Shown here piece after piece: positions 43,704 to 53,476 of a stretch of DNA of 64,000 bases. Both the position numbers and the translations under genes were made by a program. A model generated the notes under the pieces. The model was not told the DNA's origin and did no database searches. It saw only the letters and a list, made by a program, of their open reading frames with translations. How positions within the stretch are numbered: the first letter of the stretch is position 1; every line of letters starts with the position of its first letter. The stretch comes from Nitrobacter vulgaris (lineage in GTDB: Bacteria > Pseudomonadota > Alphaproteobacteria > Rhizobiales > Xanthobacteraceae), in assembly GCF_031453995.1 (NCBI RefSeq), contig NZ_JAVDPZ010000021.1, forward strand, positions 1 through 64,000. The letters are read 5' to 3'.

Positions 43704-44900
43704 ATGACAAATTCCTTCCGCACTCTTGATGACGTTGACGTTAGAGGAAAGCGCGTCCTGCTGCGCGTCGACCTCAATGTCCCCATGGAGCAGGGGCGCG
43801 TTACCGACGCCACGCGGTTGGAACGGGTGGCGCCGACGATCACGGAAATAGCGGACAAGGGTGGCAAAGCGATCCTGCTGGCGCATTTCGGCCGGCCCAA
43901 GGGTCCCGATCCCAAAAACTCGTTGCGGCCGGTCGCGGCGGAACTTGCCAAAGTACTCGGCAAACCGGTCGCGTTCGCCGACGACTGCGTCGGCGAACCG
44001 GCACAACAGGCGATCGCCGCTATGAAGGATGGCGACATCCTGTGCCTGGAAAATACCCGCTTCCACAAGGAAGAGGAAAAGAACGATCCGGAGTTCGTCG
44101 CCGAACTCGCCAAGCTCGGCGATATCTGGGTCAACGACGCCTTCTCAGCCGCGCATCGCGCCCACGTCTCGACCGAAGGTCTCGGCCACAAGCTGCCGGG
44201 TTATGCCGGACGCACCATGCAGGCCGAGCTTGAAGCGCTCAACAAAGCGCTCGAAGCACCGACCAAACCCGTCATCGCCGTGATCGGCGGCGCAAAGGTC
44301 TCGACCAAAATCGACCTCCTGGAAAACCTCGTCAGCAAGGTCGATGCGCTGGTGATCGGCGGCGGCATGGCCAACACCTTCCTGCACGCGCAGGGCATCA
44401 ACATCGGCAAATCGCTGGCGGAAAAAGATCTCGCGGCGACCGCGCTACGCATTATGGAAAAGGCCGAGGCCGCCAACTGCGCCATCATCCTGCCGGTGGA
44501 TGCGACCGTGGCATTCCATTTCGCCGCCAACGCGCCGTCCCAAGCCTACGGGCTCGACGCTATTCCTGCGGAGGGGATGATTCTCGATGTTGGACCGCAG
44601 TCGGTGGAGCGCGTTCATTCGGCCATCGACGACGCCGCAACGCTGGTCTGGAACGGCCCGCTCGGCGCGTTCGAACTGACCCCTTTCGATCACGGCACCG
44701 TCGTCGCGGCAAAACACGCGGCAGCCCGCACCAAGACTGGAAAGCTGGTGTCGGTCGCAGGCGGCGGCGATACAGTCGCGGCGTTGAACCAAGCTGGCGT
44801 AGCCGGTGACTTCACCTATGTTTCAACGGCCGGCGGCGCGTTCCTGGAGTGGATGGAAGGCAAGCCGCTGCCCGGCGTTGAGGTGCTAAGGGCAAAATGA
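43704..44900 (+). CDS. pgk: Phosphoglycerate kinase
   Basis: A 398-residue two-domain kinase. Motifs in order: KRVLLRVDLNVPMEQGRVTD, AHFGRPKGPDP, LENTRFHKEEEKNDPEF, VIGGAKVSTKIDLLENL, and SVAGGGDTVAALNQAGV at the nucleotide site. ATG 43704 starts the conserved MTNSFRTLDDVDVRGKR lead. Together with gap and fba it gives the three-carbon part of glycolysis or gluconeogenesis. Confidence 0.97.
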   Translation: MTNSFRTLDDVDVRGKRVLLRVDLNVPMEQGRVTDATRLERVAPTITEIADKGGKAILLAHFGRPKGPDPKNSLRPVAAELAKVLGKPVAFADDCVGEPAQQAIAAMKDGDILCLENTRFHKEEEKNDPEFVAELAKLGDIWVNDAFSAAHRAHVSTEGLGHKLPGYAGRTMQAELEALNKALEAPTKPVIAVIGGAKVSTKIDLLENLVSKVDALVIGGGMANTFLHAQGINIGKSLAEKDLAATALRIMEKAEAANCAIILPVDATVAFHFAANAPSQAYGLDAIPAEGMILDVGPQSVERVHSAIDDAATLVWNGPLGAFELTPFDHGTVVAAKHAAARTKTGKLVSVAGGGDTVAALNQAGVAGDFTYVSTAGGAFLEWMEGKPLPGVEVLRAK

Positions 44901-44921
44901 CGCTGCTCCTCGCGGCAAAAT

Positions 44922-44949
44922 GAGTTGCGGTGTCAGAAAACCGCAACTC
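44922..44949. other. Inverted repeat between pgk and fba
   Basis: GAGTTGCGGT at 44922-44931 and ACCGCAACTC at 44940-44949, a perfect 10-bp stem with an 8-base loop, starting 21 bases after the pgk stop. No T run follows. It may end the pgk transcript or act on fba expression. Confidence 0.5.
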
Positions 44950-45018
44950 TCATGCCTGCATAATCCTCAAGTTCCGACCTTATCGGAAGTCGGATGAGGT
45001 ATGCAGGAGGAGCCGCTG

Positions 45019-46050
45019 ATGAATCTCGCTGACCTCAACGAAGTGGCGCAGGCCATGGTCGCGCCGGGCAAGGGCATTCTTGCCGCCGACGAATCGTCTC
45101 CCACCATCACCAAACGGTTCAACGCCATCGGCGTGACATCCACCGATGAAAGCCGGCGCGACTATCGCGAGATGATGTTCCGCGCCGCCGACGCCATGAC
45201 GAAATACATCTCCGGCGTTATCCTTTATGACGAAACGATCTGGCAGAACGCGAAGGACGGCACGCCGCTGATCAAGCTGATCGAGCAGGCCGGTGCCATT
45301 CCCGGCATCAAGGTCGATGAAGGAACGCAACCCTTACCCGCATGTCCCGGCGAACTCGTGACCGTCGGACTGGACCGGCTCGCGGAGCGGCTGAAAAAAT
45401 ACTACGCCCACGGCGCACGCTTCGCGAAATGGCGCGCGGTGATCGACATCAACACGGCAGGTCGTATCCCGAGCATGACGGCGATCGGCGTCAACGCTCA
45501 TGCCCTGGGGCGCTACGCCGCGCTGTGCCAGGCTGCCCAAATCGTGCCTATCGTCGAACCGGAAGTGTTGATGGACGGCGATCACGACATCGATCGCTGC
45601 TTTGAGGTCACGACGCGCGTACTCAACGTGACGTTCCAGGAATTGCGCAAGCAGCGCGTCGCGCTGGAAGGTATGATTTTGAAGCCAAATATGGCGGTCC
45701 CGGGCAAAAAGAGCGGGAAAAATGCATCGGTCGAAGAGGTCGCGGAAAGGACGGTACGCATGCTGAAGGCCTGCGTGCCGGCCGCCGTGCCCGGTATTGC
45801 GTTTCTGTCCGGCGGACAGTCCGACGAGGAGGCCACAGCCCATCTCGATGCCATGAATCGGATAGACAACCTGCCGTGGAGGCTCACCTTCTCCTACGGC
45901 CGCGCGTTACAGGCGGCGGCGCAGAAGGCGTGGTCCGGCAAGTCCGAGAACGTCGCAGCCGGGCAACGGGCGCTCATTCACCGGGCGCGGATGAATTCGC
46001 TCGCAAGCAAAGGAGAGTGGAGAGCCGACCTCGAGGAGAAAGCTGCGTGA
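45019..46050 (+). CDS. fba: Fructose-bisphosphate aldolase, class I
   Basis: A 343-residue Schiff-base aldolase. The start GKGILAADESSPTITKRF is diagnostic, with the active lysine in GMILKPNMAVPG and the phosphate-binding LSGGQSDEEATAHLDAMNR. Class I enzymes need no metal. The ATG at 45019 follows AGGAGG. Many relatives carry a class II enzyme instead or as well; only class I is in this window. Confidence 0.95.
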   Translation: MNLADLNEVAQAMVAPGKGILAADESSPTITKRFNAIGVTSTDESRRDYREMMFRAADAMTKYISGVILYDETIWQNAKDGTPLIKLIEQAGAIPGIKVDEGTQPLPACPGELVTVGLDRLAERLKKYYAHGARFAKWRAVIDINTAGRIPSMTAIGVNAHALGRYAALCQAAQIVPIVEPEVLMDGDHDIDRCFEVTTRVLNVTFQELRKQRVALEGMILKPNMAVPGKKSGKNASVEEVAERTVRMLKACVPAAVPGIAFLSGGQSDEEATAHLDAMNRIDNLPWRLTFSYGRALQAAAQKAWSGKSENVAAGQRALIHRARMNSLASKGEWRADLEEKAA

Positions 46051-46086
46051 GGGATTGCCGCCCAACCGCCTGTCCATGATTTGCCC

Positions 46087-46114
46087 TTGCGGTGCGACGC
46101 CGCAACTGTTTTTG
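46087..46114 (+). terminator. Rho-independent terminator after fba
   Basis: TTGCGG (46087-46092) and CCGCAA (46100-46105) form a stem, followed by CTGTTTTTG. It lies 37 bases after the fba stop and ends the carbon-metabolism run. Confidence 0.7.
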
Positions 46115-46322
46115 AGGGTCGATGCCTGGATCACGGGCGCGGAGAAGGTGCTGCGCCCTGATATCGCGATATTTTGGATCAGATCGATCCGAATGATGAA
46201 CGTGATCTACCAGCAGGTCGAACGCCGCTAAAACTTTCTCCTGCTGCTCACGCTAAATTCGACGAAAATGTCCTGACATTGAGCTGCTCACTTTCACCTG
46301 TCCGGCTACCCGAGGCCCTCCG

Positions 46323-47018
46323 ATGCTCGCGAAATCAGCCCCCCTCCGGCCCGCGCCGCGTCTTTATCTGGCGACGCCGGAGATCGACGATCCGGCAAGG
46401 ATCATGACGCCACTGGCCGACGCGCTGGCGTCCGCGGATGTCGCCGCAGTGCTGATGCGGCTCGCGCCCTCCGATCCACGCACAATGATGTCGCGCATCA
46501 AGGTTCTCGCACCGTTGATCCAGAATAGCGGCGCTGCGGTTTTGCTCGATGGCCATGCCGATCTGGTCGCGCGGTCCGGCGCCGACGGCGCACATCTCAC
46601 CGGTATCGAGGCGCTGCAGGAGGCAATGCCGCCGCTGAAACCCGACCGCATCGTCGGCGTTGGCGGCCTGTCGACACGCCATGACGCCATGGTCGCTGGC
46701 GAGACCGGCGCCGACTACGTGCTGTTCGGCGAGCCGGATAAGACCGGTGATCGGCCGTCCGCGGAAGCGATTGCTGATCGGCTGGCATGGTGGGCCGAAC
46801 TGTTCGAGCCGCCCTGCGTCGCCCACGCCGCGAACCTCAATGAAGCACAGATTTTCGCAGCATCGGGTGCGGATTTCGTGCTGGTCGACGACATCGTCTG
46901 GAACGACCCCCGCGGCGCGGCGCTGGCGCTCACGGATGTCGCAACCGCAATCTGCCAAGGTTTCGGATCGCAAGGAAGCGCGCAACGTGCGGACCATCCT
47001 AATGGGGACGCCGGATGA
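46323..47018 (+). CDS. Thiamine phosphate synthase-like (ThiE/TenI) protein
   Basis: A 231-residue TIM-barrel protein. PRLYLATPEIDDPARIMTPL opens the fold, GADGAHLTGIEALQEAMPPL corresponds to the ThiE phosphate region, and ADYVLFGEPDKTG to its later loop. It is divergent and alone: no other thiamine gene is nearby and no TPP riboswitch is visible. So it may not make thiamine phosphate. The stop overlaps the Sel1-protein start by 4 bases. Confidence 0.7.
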   Translation: MLAKSAPLRPAPRLYLATPEIDDPARIMTPLADALASADVAAVLMRLAPSDPRTMMSRIKVLAPLIQNSGAAVLLDGHADLVARSGADGAHLTGIEALQEAMPPLKPDRIVGVGGLSTRHDAMVAGETGADYVLFGEPDKTGDRPSAEAIADRLAWWAELFEPPCVAHAANLNEAQIFAASGADFVLVDDIVWNDPRGAALALTDVATAICQGFGSQGSAQRADHPNGDAG

Positions 47019-48055
47019 CCTTCCTGCGTCCTGTTGTCATCGTCGCCAGCGTTCTCATGCTCGGGGAAAGCGCCCTGGCGCAGCTCCAGTCAGCGCCGGC
47101 GGCCGACCCGCCATCCGCCAGCAAGAACGTGAAGACGAAGACCATCAAGTCGGTCCCGCCAACGCCATCCGCCAGACCCGAACCGGACAACAAGGCGAGC
47201 GCGCAAACCCCTGACGACCCGAATACGGATCTGGTCTACGGCGCCTATCAGCGCGGCCTCTACAAGACCGCGTTTGATCTCGCATTGAAACAGGCACAGG
47301 AAAACAAGGCTCCCGCCGCCATGACCATGCTCGGCGAGCTCTACGCCAATGGGCTCGGGGTCAAGCGCGACTACGGCAAGGCAATCGAGTGGCACCAGCG
47401 TGCGGCCGATCTGGGGGATCGCGAAGCAATGTTCGCACTCGCGATGCTTCGCATCAGCGGACGCGGCGGACCGCCCGACAGGGCGAGCGCCGTGAAATGG
47501 CTGGCTTCGTCCGCCAAGCTAGGCCAGCCCAAGGCCGCCTACAACCTGGCCCTTCTCTACATGGACGGGCAAACGCTGCCGCAGGACTTCAAGCGCGCCG
47601 CCGAACTACTGCGATCCGCAGCCGACGCCGGCACCCCGGAGGCGCAATATGCACTGGCGACCTTCTACAAGGAGGGCAACGGCCTCGAAAAGAATCTCTA
47701 CAAGTCAGTGCGGCTGTTGCAGGCGGCCTCGCTCGCTGGCAACGTCGATGCCGAAGTCGAGTATGCGATCGCGCTGTTCAACGGCAGCGGCACCGAGAAG
47801 AACGAGGCCGCCGCGGTATCGCTGCTGCGCAAAGCCGCCAGGCAAAACAGCGCGATCGCTCAAAATCGCCTCGCCCGGGTTCTCGTCACGGACATGGGCG
47901 TGCCAACAAACAAGATCGAAGGCCTGAAATGGCACATCGTGGCGAAGACCGCCGGCAAGGGCGATCTGATGCTCGACGAAGCGATGGCGCAGGCAACGCC
48001 CGAAGAACGCGCCAAGGCGGAGAGCGCCGCCCGTAAATGGCTTGGAATCCAATGA
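47015..48055 (+). CDS. Exported Sel1/TPR-repeat protein
   Basis: A 346-residue protein with a signal peptide (LRPVVIVASVLMLGESALAQ), a disordered proline-rich linker, and at least six Sel1 repeats, for example AMTMLGELYANGLGVKRDYG, KAIEWHQRAADLGDREAMFA and PEAQYALATFYKEGNGLEKN. Sel1 proteins are scaffolds for protein contacts, often in the periplasm. No partner can be named. It is translationally coupled to the ThiE-like gene. Confidence 0.85.
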   Translation: MTFLRPVVIVASVLMLGESALAQLQSAPAADPPSASKNVKTKTIKSVPPTPSARPEPDNKASAQTPDDPNTDLVYGAYQRGLYKTAFDLALKQAQENKAPAAMTMLGELYANGLGVKRDYGKAIEWHQRAADLGDREAMFALAMLRISGRGGPPDRASAVKWLASSAKLGQPKAAYNLALLYMDGQTLPQDFKRAAELLRSAADAGTPEAQYALATFYKEGNGLEKNLYKSVRLLQAASLAGNVDAEVEYAIALFNGSGTEKNEAAAVSLLRKAARQNSAIAQNRLARVLVTDMGVPTNKIEGLKWHIVAKTAGKGDLMLDEAMAQATPEERAKAESAARKWLGIQ

Positions 48056-48116
48056 ACCGCTTGACGGGAACCTTCCCGCAGGGCACCCAGACCTCATCAT
48101 CCACCTGAGCTCAATC

Positions 48117-48908
48117 ATGCTGCAATCCGCTCTCATGAACGTCATGGTCAAGGCTGCGCGCCGCGCCGGCCGGAGCCTGAAACGCGATCTCGGCGAGATC
48201 GAGAATCTTCAGGTGTCACTGAAGGGACCTGCGAACTTCGTGAGTCTCGCGGACAAGCGCGCGGAGGACATCCTGTATGAGGAGCTCAGCAAGGCACGTC
48301 CCGGCTACGGCTTTTTCGGCGAAGAAGGCGGCAACCGCGAGGGCACGGACAAGAGCCACACCTGGATCGTCGATCCGCTCGACGGCACCACCAACTTCCT
48401 GCACGGCATTCCGCATTTCGGAGTCTCGATCGGCCTGCAGCGTGACGGCGTGCTGATTGCCGGCCTCGTTTACAATCCCGCCAATGACGAGCTCTACACC
48501 GCGGAGCGCGGCAAGGGTGCCTTTCTCAACGATCAGCGGCTGCGCGTGTCGGGGCGCCGCCAGATGAACGACTGCGTTATCGCCTGCGGCCTGCCGCATA
48601 TCGGACGCGGTGACCATGAATTGTCGCGACGGGAGATGGCCGCCCTGCAGCCGAAGGTGGCGGGCCTGCGGCGCTTCGGCGCGGCCTCGCTCGATCTCGT
48701 CTTTGTCGCGGCGGGACGCATCGACGGCTACTGGGAGCGCAACCTGCAGCCGTGGGATATTGCGGGCGGACAGATCATCGTGCGCGAGGCCGGCGGCATC
48801 GTCAGCGGCATCCAGGGCGATGACGATCCGCTCGCGACCGGTGATGTGATCTGCGGCAACGAGTTCGTCCACGCCGAACTGGTGAAAATCCTCAAGCCGC
48901 TGGGATAG
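48117..48908 (+). CDS. suhB: Inositol monophosphatase family protein (SuhB-like)
   Basis: A 263-residue Mg2+-dependent phosphatase. The metal motifs are complete: GEEGG, then WIVDPLDGTTNFLHGIPHFG, and YWERNLQPWDIAGGQIIVRE. SuhB members dephosphorylate inositol monophosphates and also affect ribosomal RNA transcription in E. coli. The ATG at 48117 opens the conserved MLQSALMNVMVKAARRAGRS lead. Confidence 0.92.
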   Translation: MLQSALMNVMVKAARRAGRSLKRDLGEIENLQVSLKGPANFVSLADKRAEDILYEELSKARPGYGFFGEEGGNREGTDKSHTWIVDPLDGTTNFLHGIPHFGVSIGLQRDGVLIAGLVYNPANDELYTAERGKGAFLNDQRLRVSGRRQMNDCVIACGLPHIGRGDHELSRREMAALQPKVAGLRRFGAASLDLVFVAAGRIDGYWERNLQPWDIAGGQIIVREAGGIVSGIQGDDDPLATGDVICGNEFVHAELVKILKPLG

Positions 48909-49102
48909 CGGCCCAGGCCAATGAAGGCGTTTGCTCGACGCAAAGCGATTCCGACACCCACGCTGCCGAAAACTGAGTCAGCGAGGACAATAGTCATGGC
49001 TGACGATTGTTAGCGCGACGATGGAAATATCTCACGCATACCGCACCCGCTGGAAGCTTCAGAGTCTTTCACCGCTGCCGTGACGCACGGAAACTCCGCT
49101 GG

Positions 49103-52100
49103 TTATTCCGCTGGATGCAGCGGTGCCGGCGGCCCGTGGATTTCCGGCTCGCCCACCGGCTCCAATCCGCTCTTGTCGCGCCCGAGTATGCGCATCACGA
49201 CGACGAAAAACACCGGCACCATCAAGAGCGCCAGCACCACCACCGCGATCATGCCGCCCATCACGCTGGTGCCTAGCGCCTGCTGGCTCGCTCCGCCTGC
49301 ACCGCTTGCAACGACCATCGGCAGCACGCCGGAGACGAATGCAAGGCCGGTCATCAAAATCGGGCGGAAGCGCAGCGCGCACGCCTCCATCGTGGCTTCG
49401 ATGAGCGGCTTGCCCTGCGCGCGCAAATCCTTGGCGAATTCGACGATGAGGATAGCGTCCTTGGCCGCCAGGCCGATGATGGTGACGAGTCCGACGGTGA
49501 AATAGACGTCGTTGGCAAGCCCGCGCGTTGTCGCGGCCAGCACCGCGCCGCAGATCCCGAGCGGCACCGTCAGCAACACTGCGAGCGGAATGGTCCAGCT
49601 TTCATAAAGCGCAGCCAGGCAGAGGAACACCACTAGCGCCGAGAGCGCGAGCAGGAACGGCGCCTGTGATCCCGACAACTTTTCCTGCAACGACTGACCG
49701 GTCCATTCATAGCCAAAGCCGCGCGGAAGACGATCAGCCAGCCGTTCCATCTCGGCGATTGCATCGCCGGAGGTGAAGCCCGCCCGCGCCTCTCCGGTGA
49801 TGCGCATTGACGGATAGTAGTTGAAGCCGACGACCTGTGTCGGCCCCTTCGACCATTCGATGGAGGAGAAGGAGGAGAACGGAACCAGCCCCCCACTGCT
49901 GTTCTTGACGTTGTAGTTGAGGATGTCTTGCGCCGTGGTGCGGCCGTCGCGATCCGATTGCACGATCACGCGCTGCATCCGCCCGCGGTTGGGGAAGTCG
50001 TTGACATAGGTCGAGCCGAGATTGGTCGACATGGTATCGTTGATGTCCTCGAACGTAACTCCCAGGGCGCTGGCCTTCTCGCGATCGATCGTGAGATTGA
50101 CCTGCCCCGCCGACGGCAAACCCTCGACATAGACATTCTGCAGGATCGGACTGGCATTGGCCTCGGCGATCAACTGAGCGGTCGCCTGCAACAACGCCGG
50201 GTAGCCTTTTTGGCCGCGATCCTGCAAACGGAAGCTGAAACCCGAGGAATTGCCGAGGTTGTCGATCGGCGGCGGCTGCAGCGCGGTGATCTTGGCGTCG
50301 CGTAGCGACAACAGATCGCGATTGGCGTCAGCGACGATATTGGCGGCTGAATCTTTCTCAGGCCGCTCCGACCAGTCCTTCAGGGTAATAAACGCCTGCG
50401 CCGTGTTCATGCCCTGCCCCGAATAGGCAAAACCGGTCAGAAAAGTGACATCCTGAACCCCCGGCCGTTTGGCCAGGTATTTTTCGACCGCCTCCACAGC
50501 CGTTTCGGTGCGCCCGTGGGACGAATCCGCCGGCGTCTGCACGTCGGTCGTGATGAAGCCCTGATCGTCCACCGGCAGAAAGCCGGCGGGCAATCGAACG
50601 AAAGCCCAGACCAGAGCACCGACCAGAACGGCGTAAATCAGCATCAGGCGTCCGGTTCGCCTCAGCGACCAGCCGACCGTCGAGACATAGCGGCCACGCA
50701 CGCTCTCCAGCGCGCGATTGAACCAGCCGAACAAGCCTTTGCGGGCGTGGGCGTGTCCGGCCTCTACGGGCTTGAGCAGCGTGGCGCACAGCGCCGGCGA
50801 CAGCGACAGCGCCATCAGAGCAGAGAAGGCGATCGCGGAAACCACTGTGACGGAGAACTGCCTGTAGATGATGCCGACAGAGCCCGGAAAGAACGCCATC
50901 GGCACGAATACCGCCATCAGCACCAGCGTGATGCCGACGATGGCGCTCGTGATCTGCGACATCGCCTTACGCGCCGCTTCCTTGGGCGGCAGTCCCTCCT
51001 CCGCCATGATGCGCTCGACATTCTCCACCACGACGATGGCGTCGTCGACCAGAATGCCGATCGCCAGCACCATGCCGAACATTGTCAGCATGTTGATGGA
51101 ATAGCCGGCGATTAGCAGCACCGAACAGGTGCCGAGCAGCGCTACCGGCACCACGATGGTCGGGATGATCGTGTAACGGATGTTCTGCAGGAACAGAAAC
51201 ATCACGAGAAACACCAGCACCACCGCCTCGATCAGCGTATGCACGACCTTTTCGATCGAGGCTTCCACCACGGGCGTGATGTTGTAAGGGATCCCGTAGG
51301 CGATATTCGCCGGAAAGAACTTCGAAAGTTCCTTCATCTTGGCTTCCACCGCGCTCGCGGTGGCAAGCGCGTTGGCGCCCGGCGCGAGCAGCACCGAAAG
51401 ACCCGCGGTCGGCTTGCCGTTGAGGCGGGTGGTGAATCGGTAATCCATGCCGCCAACCTCGACCCGCGCCACGTCGCGCAGGCGTACGGCGGAGCCGTCG
51501 CGGTTGGCGCGCAGCAAAATGGAGCCGAATTCCTCGGGCGTGGTGAGTTGCCCCTTGACCAATACCAGCGCCGCAGTTTTCTGCCCGTCCCGGCTCGGCG
51601 GCCCACCGACGCTGCCCGAAGCCACCTGCGCGTTCTGCGCCGCAATCGCCTTGGTAACATCTTCCGACGTCAGATCGTAGCCAACGAGCTTTTCTGGATC
51701 GAGCCAGACTCGCAACGAGCGTTCGGTGGAGAACAGTGTGGCCCGGCCGACGCCAGGGATACGCCGGATTTCCCCGATGATGTTACGGGTCATAAAATCG
51801 CCGAGGCCGACCTCATCCAGACTGCCGTCTGTCGAACGCAGCGTGATGATCTGCAACACCGCGCTCGAGGCTTCCTGGACCAGGATGCCTTCCTTCAGCA
51901 CGGCCGCGGGCAAGCGAGCCTCGATGCGCTTGATGCGATTCTGCACGTCCACCGACGCGAGAGCCGTGGAGGTGCCGGGAACAAAGAACGCGGTGATCTC
52001 AACCTGCCCCAGAGAATCACTGGTGGATTCGAAATTGAGGATGCCCGTCGCGCCGTTGAGCTGTTCCTCGATCAGGCGCGTGACGCTGTTATAAAGGTTC

Positions 52101-52264
52101 TCCGGCGAGGCGCCGGGATACACGGTCGCGACCGAGATCGAAGGCGGCGCGATGATCGGATACTGCGCGATGCCCAGGAATGGAATCGAAATCGTGCCGA
52201 TCAAACAGATGAACAGCGCGACGACCCACGCGAAGATCGGCCGGTCGATGAAGAAAGCCGGCAT
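49103..52264 (-). CDS. RND multidrug efflux permease, HAE-1 type
   Basis: A 1053-residue inner-membrane proton antiporter of the AcrB/MexB class. It begins MPAFFIDRPIFAWVVALFIC, has the twelve-helix plan with two large periplasmic loops, and carries the paired proton-relay aspartates in GILVDDAIVVVENV. Its partner adaptor is 3 bases upstream. No outer-membrane channel gene is in the window, so a shared TolC/OprM-type protein must complete the pump. Confidence 0.95.
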   Translation of the reverse strand: MPAFFIDRPIFAWVVALFICLIGTISIPFLGIAQYPIIAPPSISVATVYPGASPENLYNSVTRLIEEQLNGATGILNFESTSDSLGQVEITAFFVPGTSTALASVDVQNRIKRIEARLPAAVLKEGILVQEASSAVLQIITLRSTDGSLDEVGLGDFMTRNIIGEIRRIPGVGRATLFSTERSLRVWLDPEKLVGYDLTSEDVTKAIAAQNAQVASGSVGGPPSRDGQKTAALVLVKGQLTTPEEFGSILLRANRDGSAVRLRDVARVEVGGMDYRFTTRLNGKPTAGLSVLLAPGANALATASAVEAKMKELSKFFPANIAYGIPYNITPVVEASIEKVVHTLIEAVVLVFLVMFLFLQNIRYTIIPTIVVPVALLGTCSVLLIAGYSINMLTMFGMVLAIGILVDDAIVVVENVERIMAEEGLPPKEAARKAMSQITSAIVGITLVLMAVFVPMAFFPGSVGIIYRQFSVTVVSAIAFSALMALSLSPALCATLLKPVEAGHAHARKGLFGWFNRALESVRGRYVSTVGWSLRRTGRLMLIYAVLVGALVWAFVRLPAGFLPVDDQGFITTDVQTPADSSHGRTETAVEAVEKYLAKRPGVQDVTFLTGFAYSGQGMNTAQAFITLKDWSERPEKDSAANIVADANRDLLSLRDAKITALQPPPIDNLGNSSGFSFRLQDRGQKGYPALLQATAQLIAEANASPILQNVYVEGLPSAGQVNLTIDREKASALGVTFEDINDTMSTNLGSTYVNDFPNRGRMQRVIVQSDRDGRTTAQDILNYNVKNSSGGLVPFSSFSSIEWSKGPTQVVGFNYYPSMRITGEARAGFTSGDAIAEMERLADRLPRGFGYEWTGQSLQEKLSGSQAPFLLALSALVVFLCLAALYESWTIPLAVLLTVPLGICGAVLAATTRGLANDVYFTVGLVTIIGLAAKDAILIVEFAKDLRAQGKPLIEATMEACALRFRPILMTGLAFVSGVLPMVVASGAGGASQQALGTSVMGGMIAVVVLALLMVPVFFVVVMRILGRDKSGLEPVGEPEIHGPPAPLHPAE

Positions 52265-52267
52265 GCG

Positions 52268-53476
52268 TTACCGCCGCGCGGACGCTGTCTCGCCCGCCAG
52301 CGCTCCGGTCTCCCGCGAAGCATCGGCTTCCGTCCACATCACGGCGCTGACCTTGTCGCCCACCGTGAACTTCTGGAAGCCTTCCACCACAACACGGTCG
52401 CCCGCCTTCAGCCCGTGGCTCACCATGGAGTGACCGTGTTGGACGGCAGCCGTCCGGATCGGACGCACGATGACGCGACCGTCGTCTCTGACGACATAGA
52501 CCTCGCTGCCGCCGCTGGCGTCGCGCTGCACCGCCTGTTGCGGAACGGCGATGGCATCGCTGTCGACGCCCTGCTCCAGCAGCACGCGAACGTACATGCC
52601 TGGCAGCAACTCGCGCTTCGGATTCGTAAATTCGCCGCGCAGCGTCACCTGACCGGTCGAGGCATCGACCTTAGCTTCAGAAAACAGGAACTTTCCGGGC
52701 ACCGGGTAGAGCGTTCCATCGTCGAGCACGAGGCGGACCTTTGCAGCGCCCGGTGCGATGCGCTCCAGTTCGCCGGTCTCGAATGCACGACGCAGATTAT
52801 TTAGCTCCGACACTGACTGGGTGAAGTCGGCATAAATCGTGTCGAGTTGCTGCACGGTCGCGAGGCTTGCCGCATCGTTCTGAATAACAAGCGCACCCTC
52901 CGTCACCTGAGCCGCGCCGACCACGCCGTCGATCGGCGCACGAATGGTGGTGTAATCAAGATGGAGCCGTGCTCGCGCCAAGTCCGCCTTGCGGCCAGCG
53001 ACATCCGCCGCTGCCTGACGCATGTTAGCGATCGCCCTCTCGTTTTCGGCCTCTGAGGTGGCATGGCGGGCGGTCAGTTTCTCGATACGCCTCGCATGAT
53101 GCGATGCCTGCTCGAATACGGCATTAGCCTTTGCCAGCGACGCCTCCGCGGCCTGCACTTCGACCGCGAACGGCTCCGGATCGATCTGATACAGCGAGGC
53201 GCCCGCCTTCACTTCACTGCCCTGCCGAAACAGCCGCTTGGTAATAATGCCGGAAACCCGTGGGCGTACTTCTGCAACCCGTAACGGCGAGATGCGGCCC
53301 GGCAGTTCGCGAACGATCGCATGCGGTTTCGGAACCACCGTGACGACGCTGACTTCGGGGATAACCGCTTTCACCGAAGCTTCGGCCGTAGCGGGCTCAT
53401 CACAGCCGCCAAGGAGCGGCGACAATCCGGCGAGCAAAATAGCCACCAACGTCAGACGTGAATTGAATCTTGGCAT
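52268..53476 (-). CDS. RND efflux periplasmic adaptor (MFP)
   Basis: A 402-residue lipoprotein of the AcrA/MexA family. The signal ends LLGGC, so the cysteine is probably lipidated. The barrel-sandwich hybrid halves are RVAEVRPRVSGIITKRLFRQ and LHLDYTTIRAPIDGVVGAAQ, around a coiled-coil hairpin (residues about 95-160). The ATG at 53476 gives the best signal peptide. No local TetR or MarR regulator is present. Confidence 0.94.
   Translation of the reverse strand: MPRFNSRLTLVAILLAGLSPLLGGCDEPATAEASVKAVIPEVSVVTVVPKPHAIVRELPGRISPLRVAEVRPRVSGIITKRLFRQGSEVKAGASLYQIDPEPFAVEVQAAEASLAKANAVFEQASHHARRIEKLTARHATSEAENERAIANMRQAAADVAGRKADLARARLHLDYTTIRAPIDGVVGAAQVTEGALVIQNDAASLATVQQLDTIYADFTQSVSELNNLRRAFETGELERIAPGAAKVRLVLDDGTLYPVPGKFLFSEAKVDASTGQVTLRGEFTNPKRELLPGMYVRVLLEQGVDSDAIAVPQQAVQRDASGGSEVYVVRDDGRVIVRPIRTAAVQHGHSMVSHGLKAGDRVVVEGFQKFTVGDKVSAVMWTEADASRETGALAGETASARR

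Noticed and set aside
51239..52804. Plus-strand reading frame of 521 codons opposite the efflux genes
   Set aside because: It spans the junction of two conserved minus-strand genes and its translation has no known domain.
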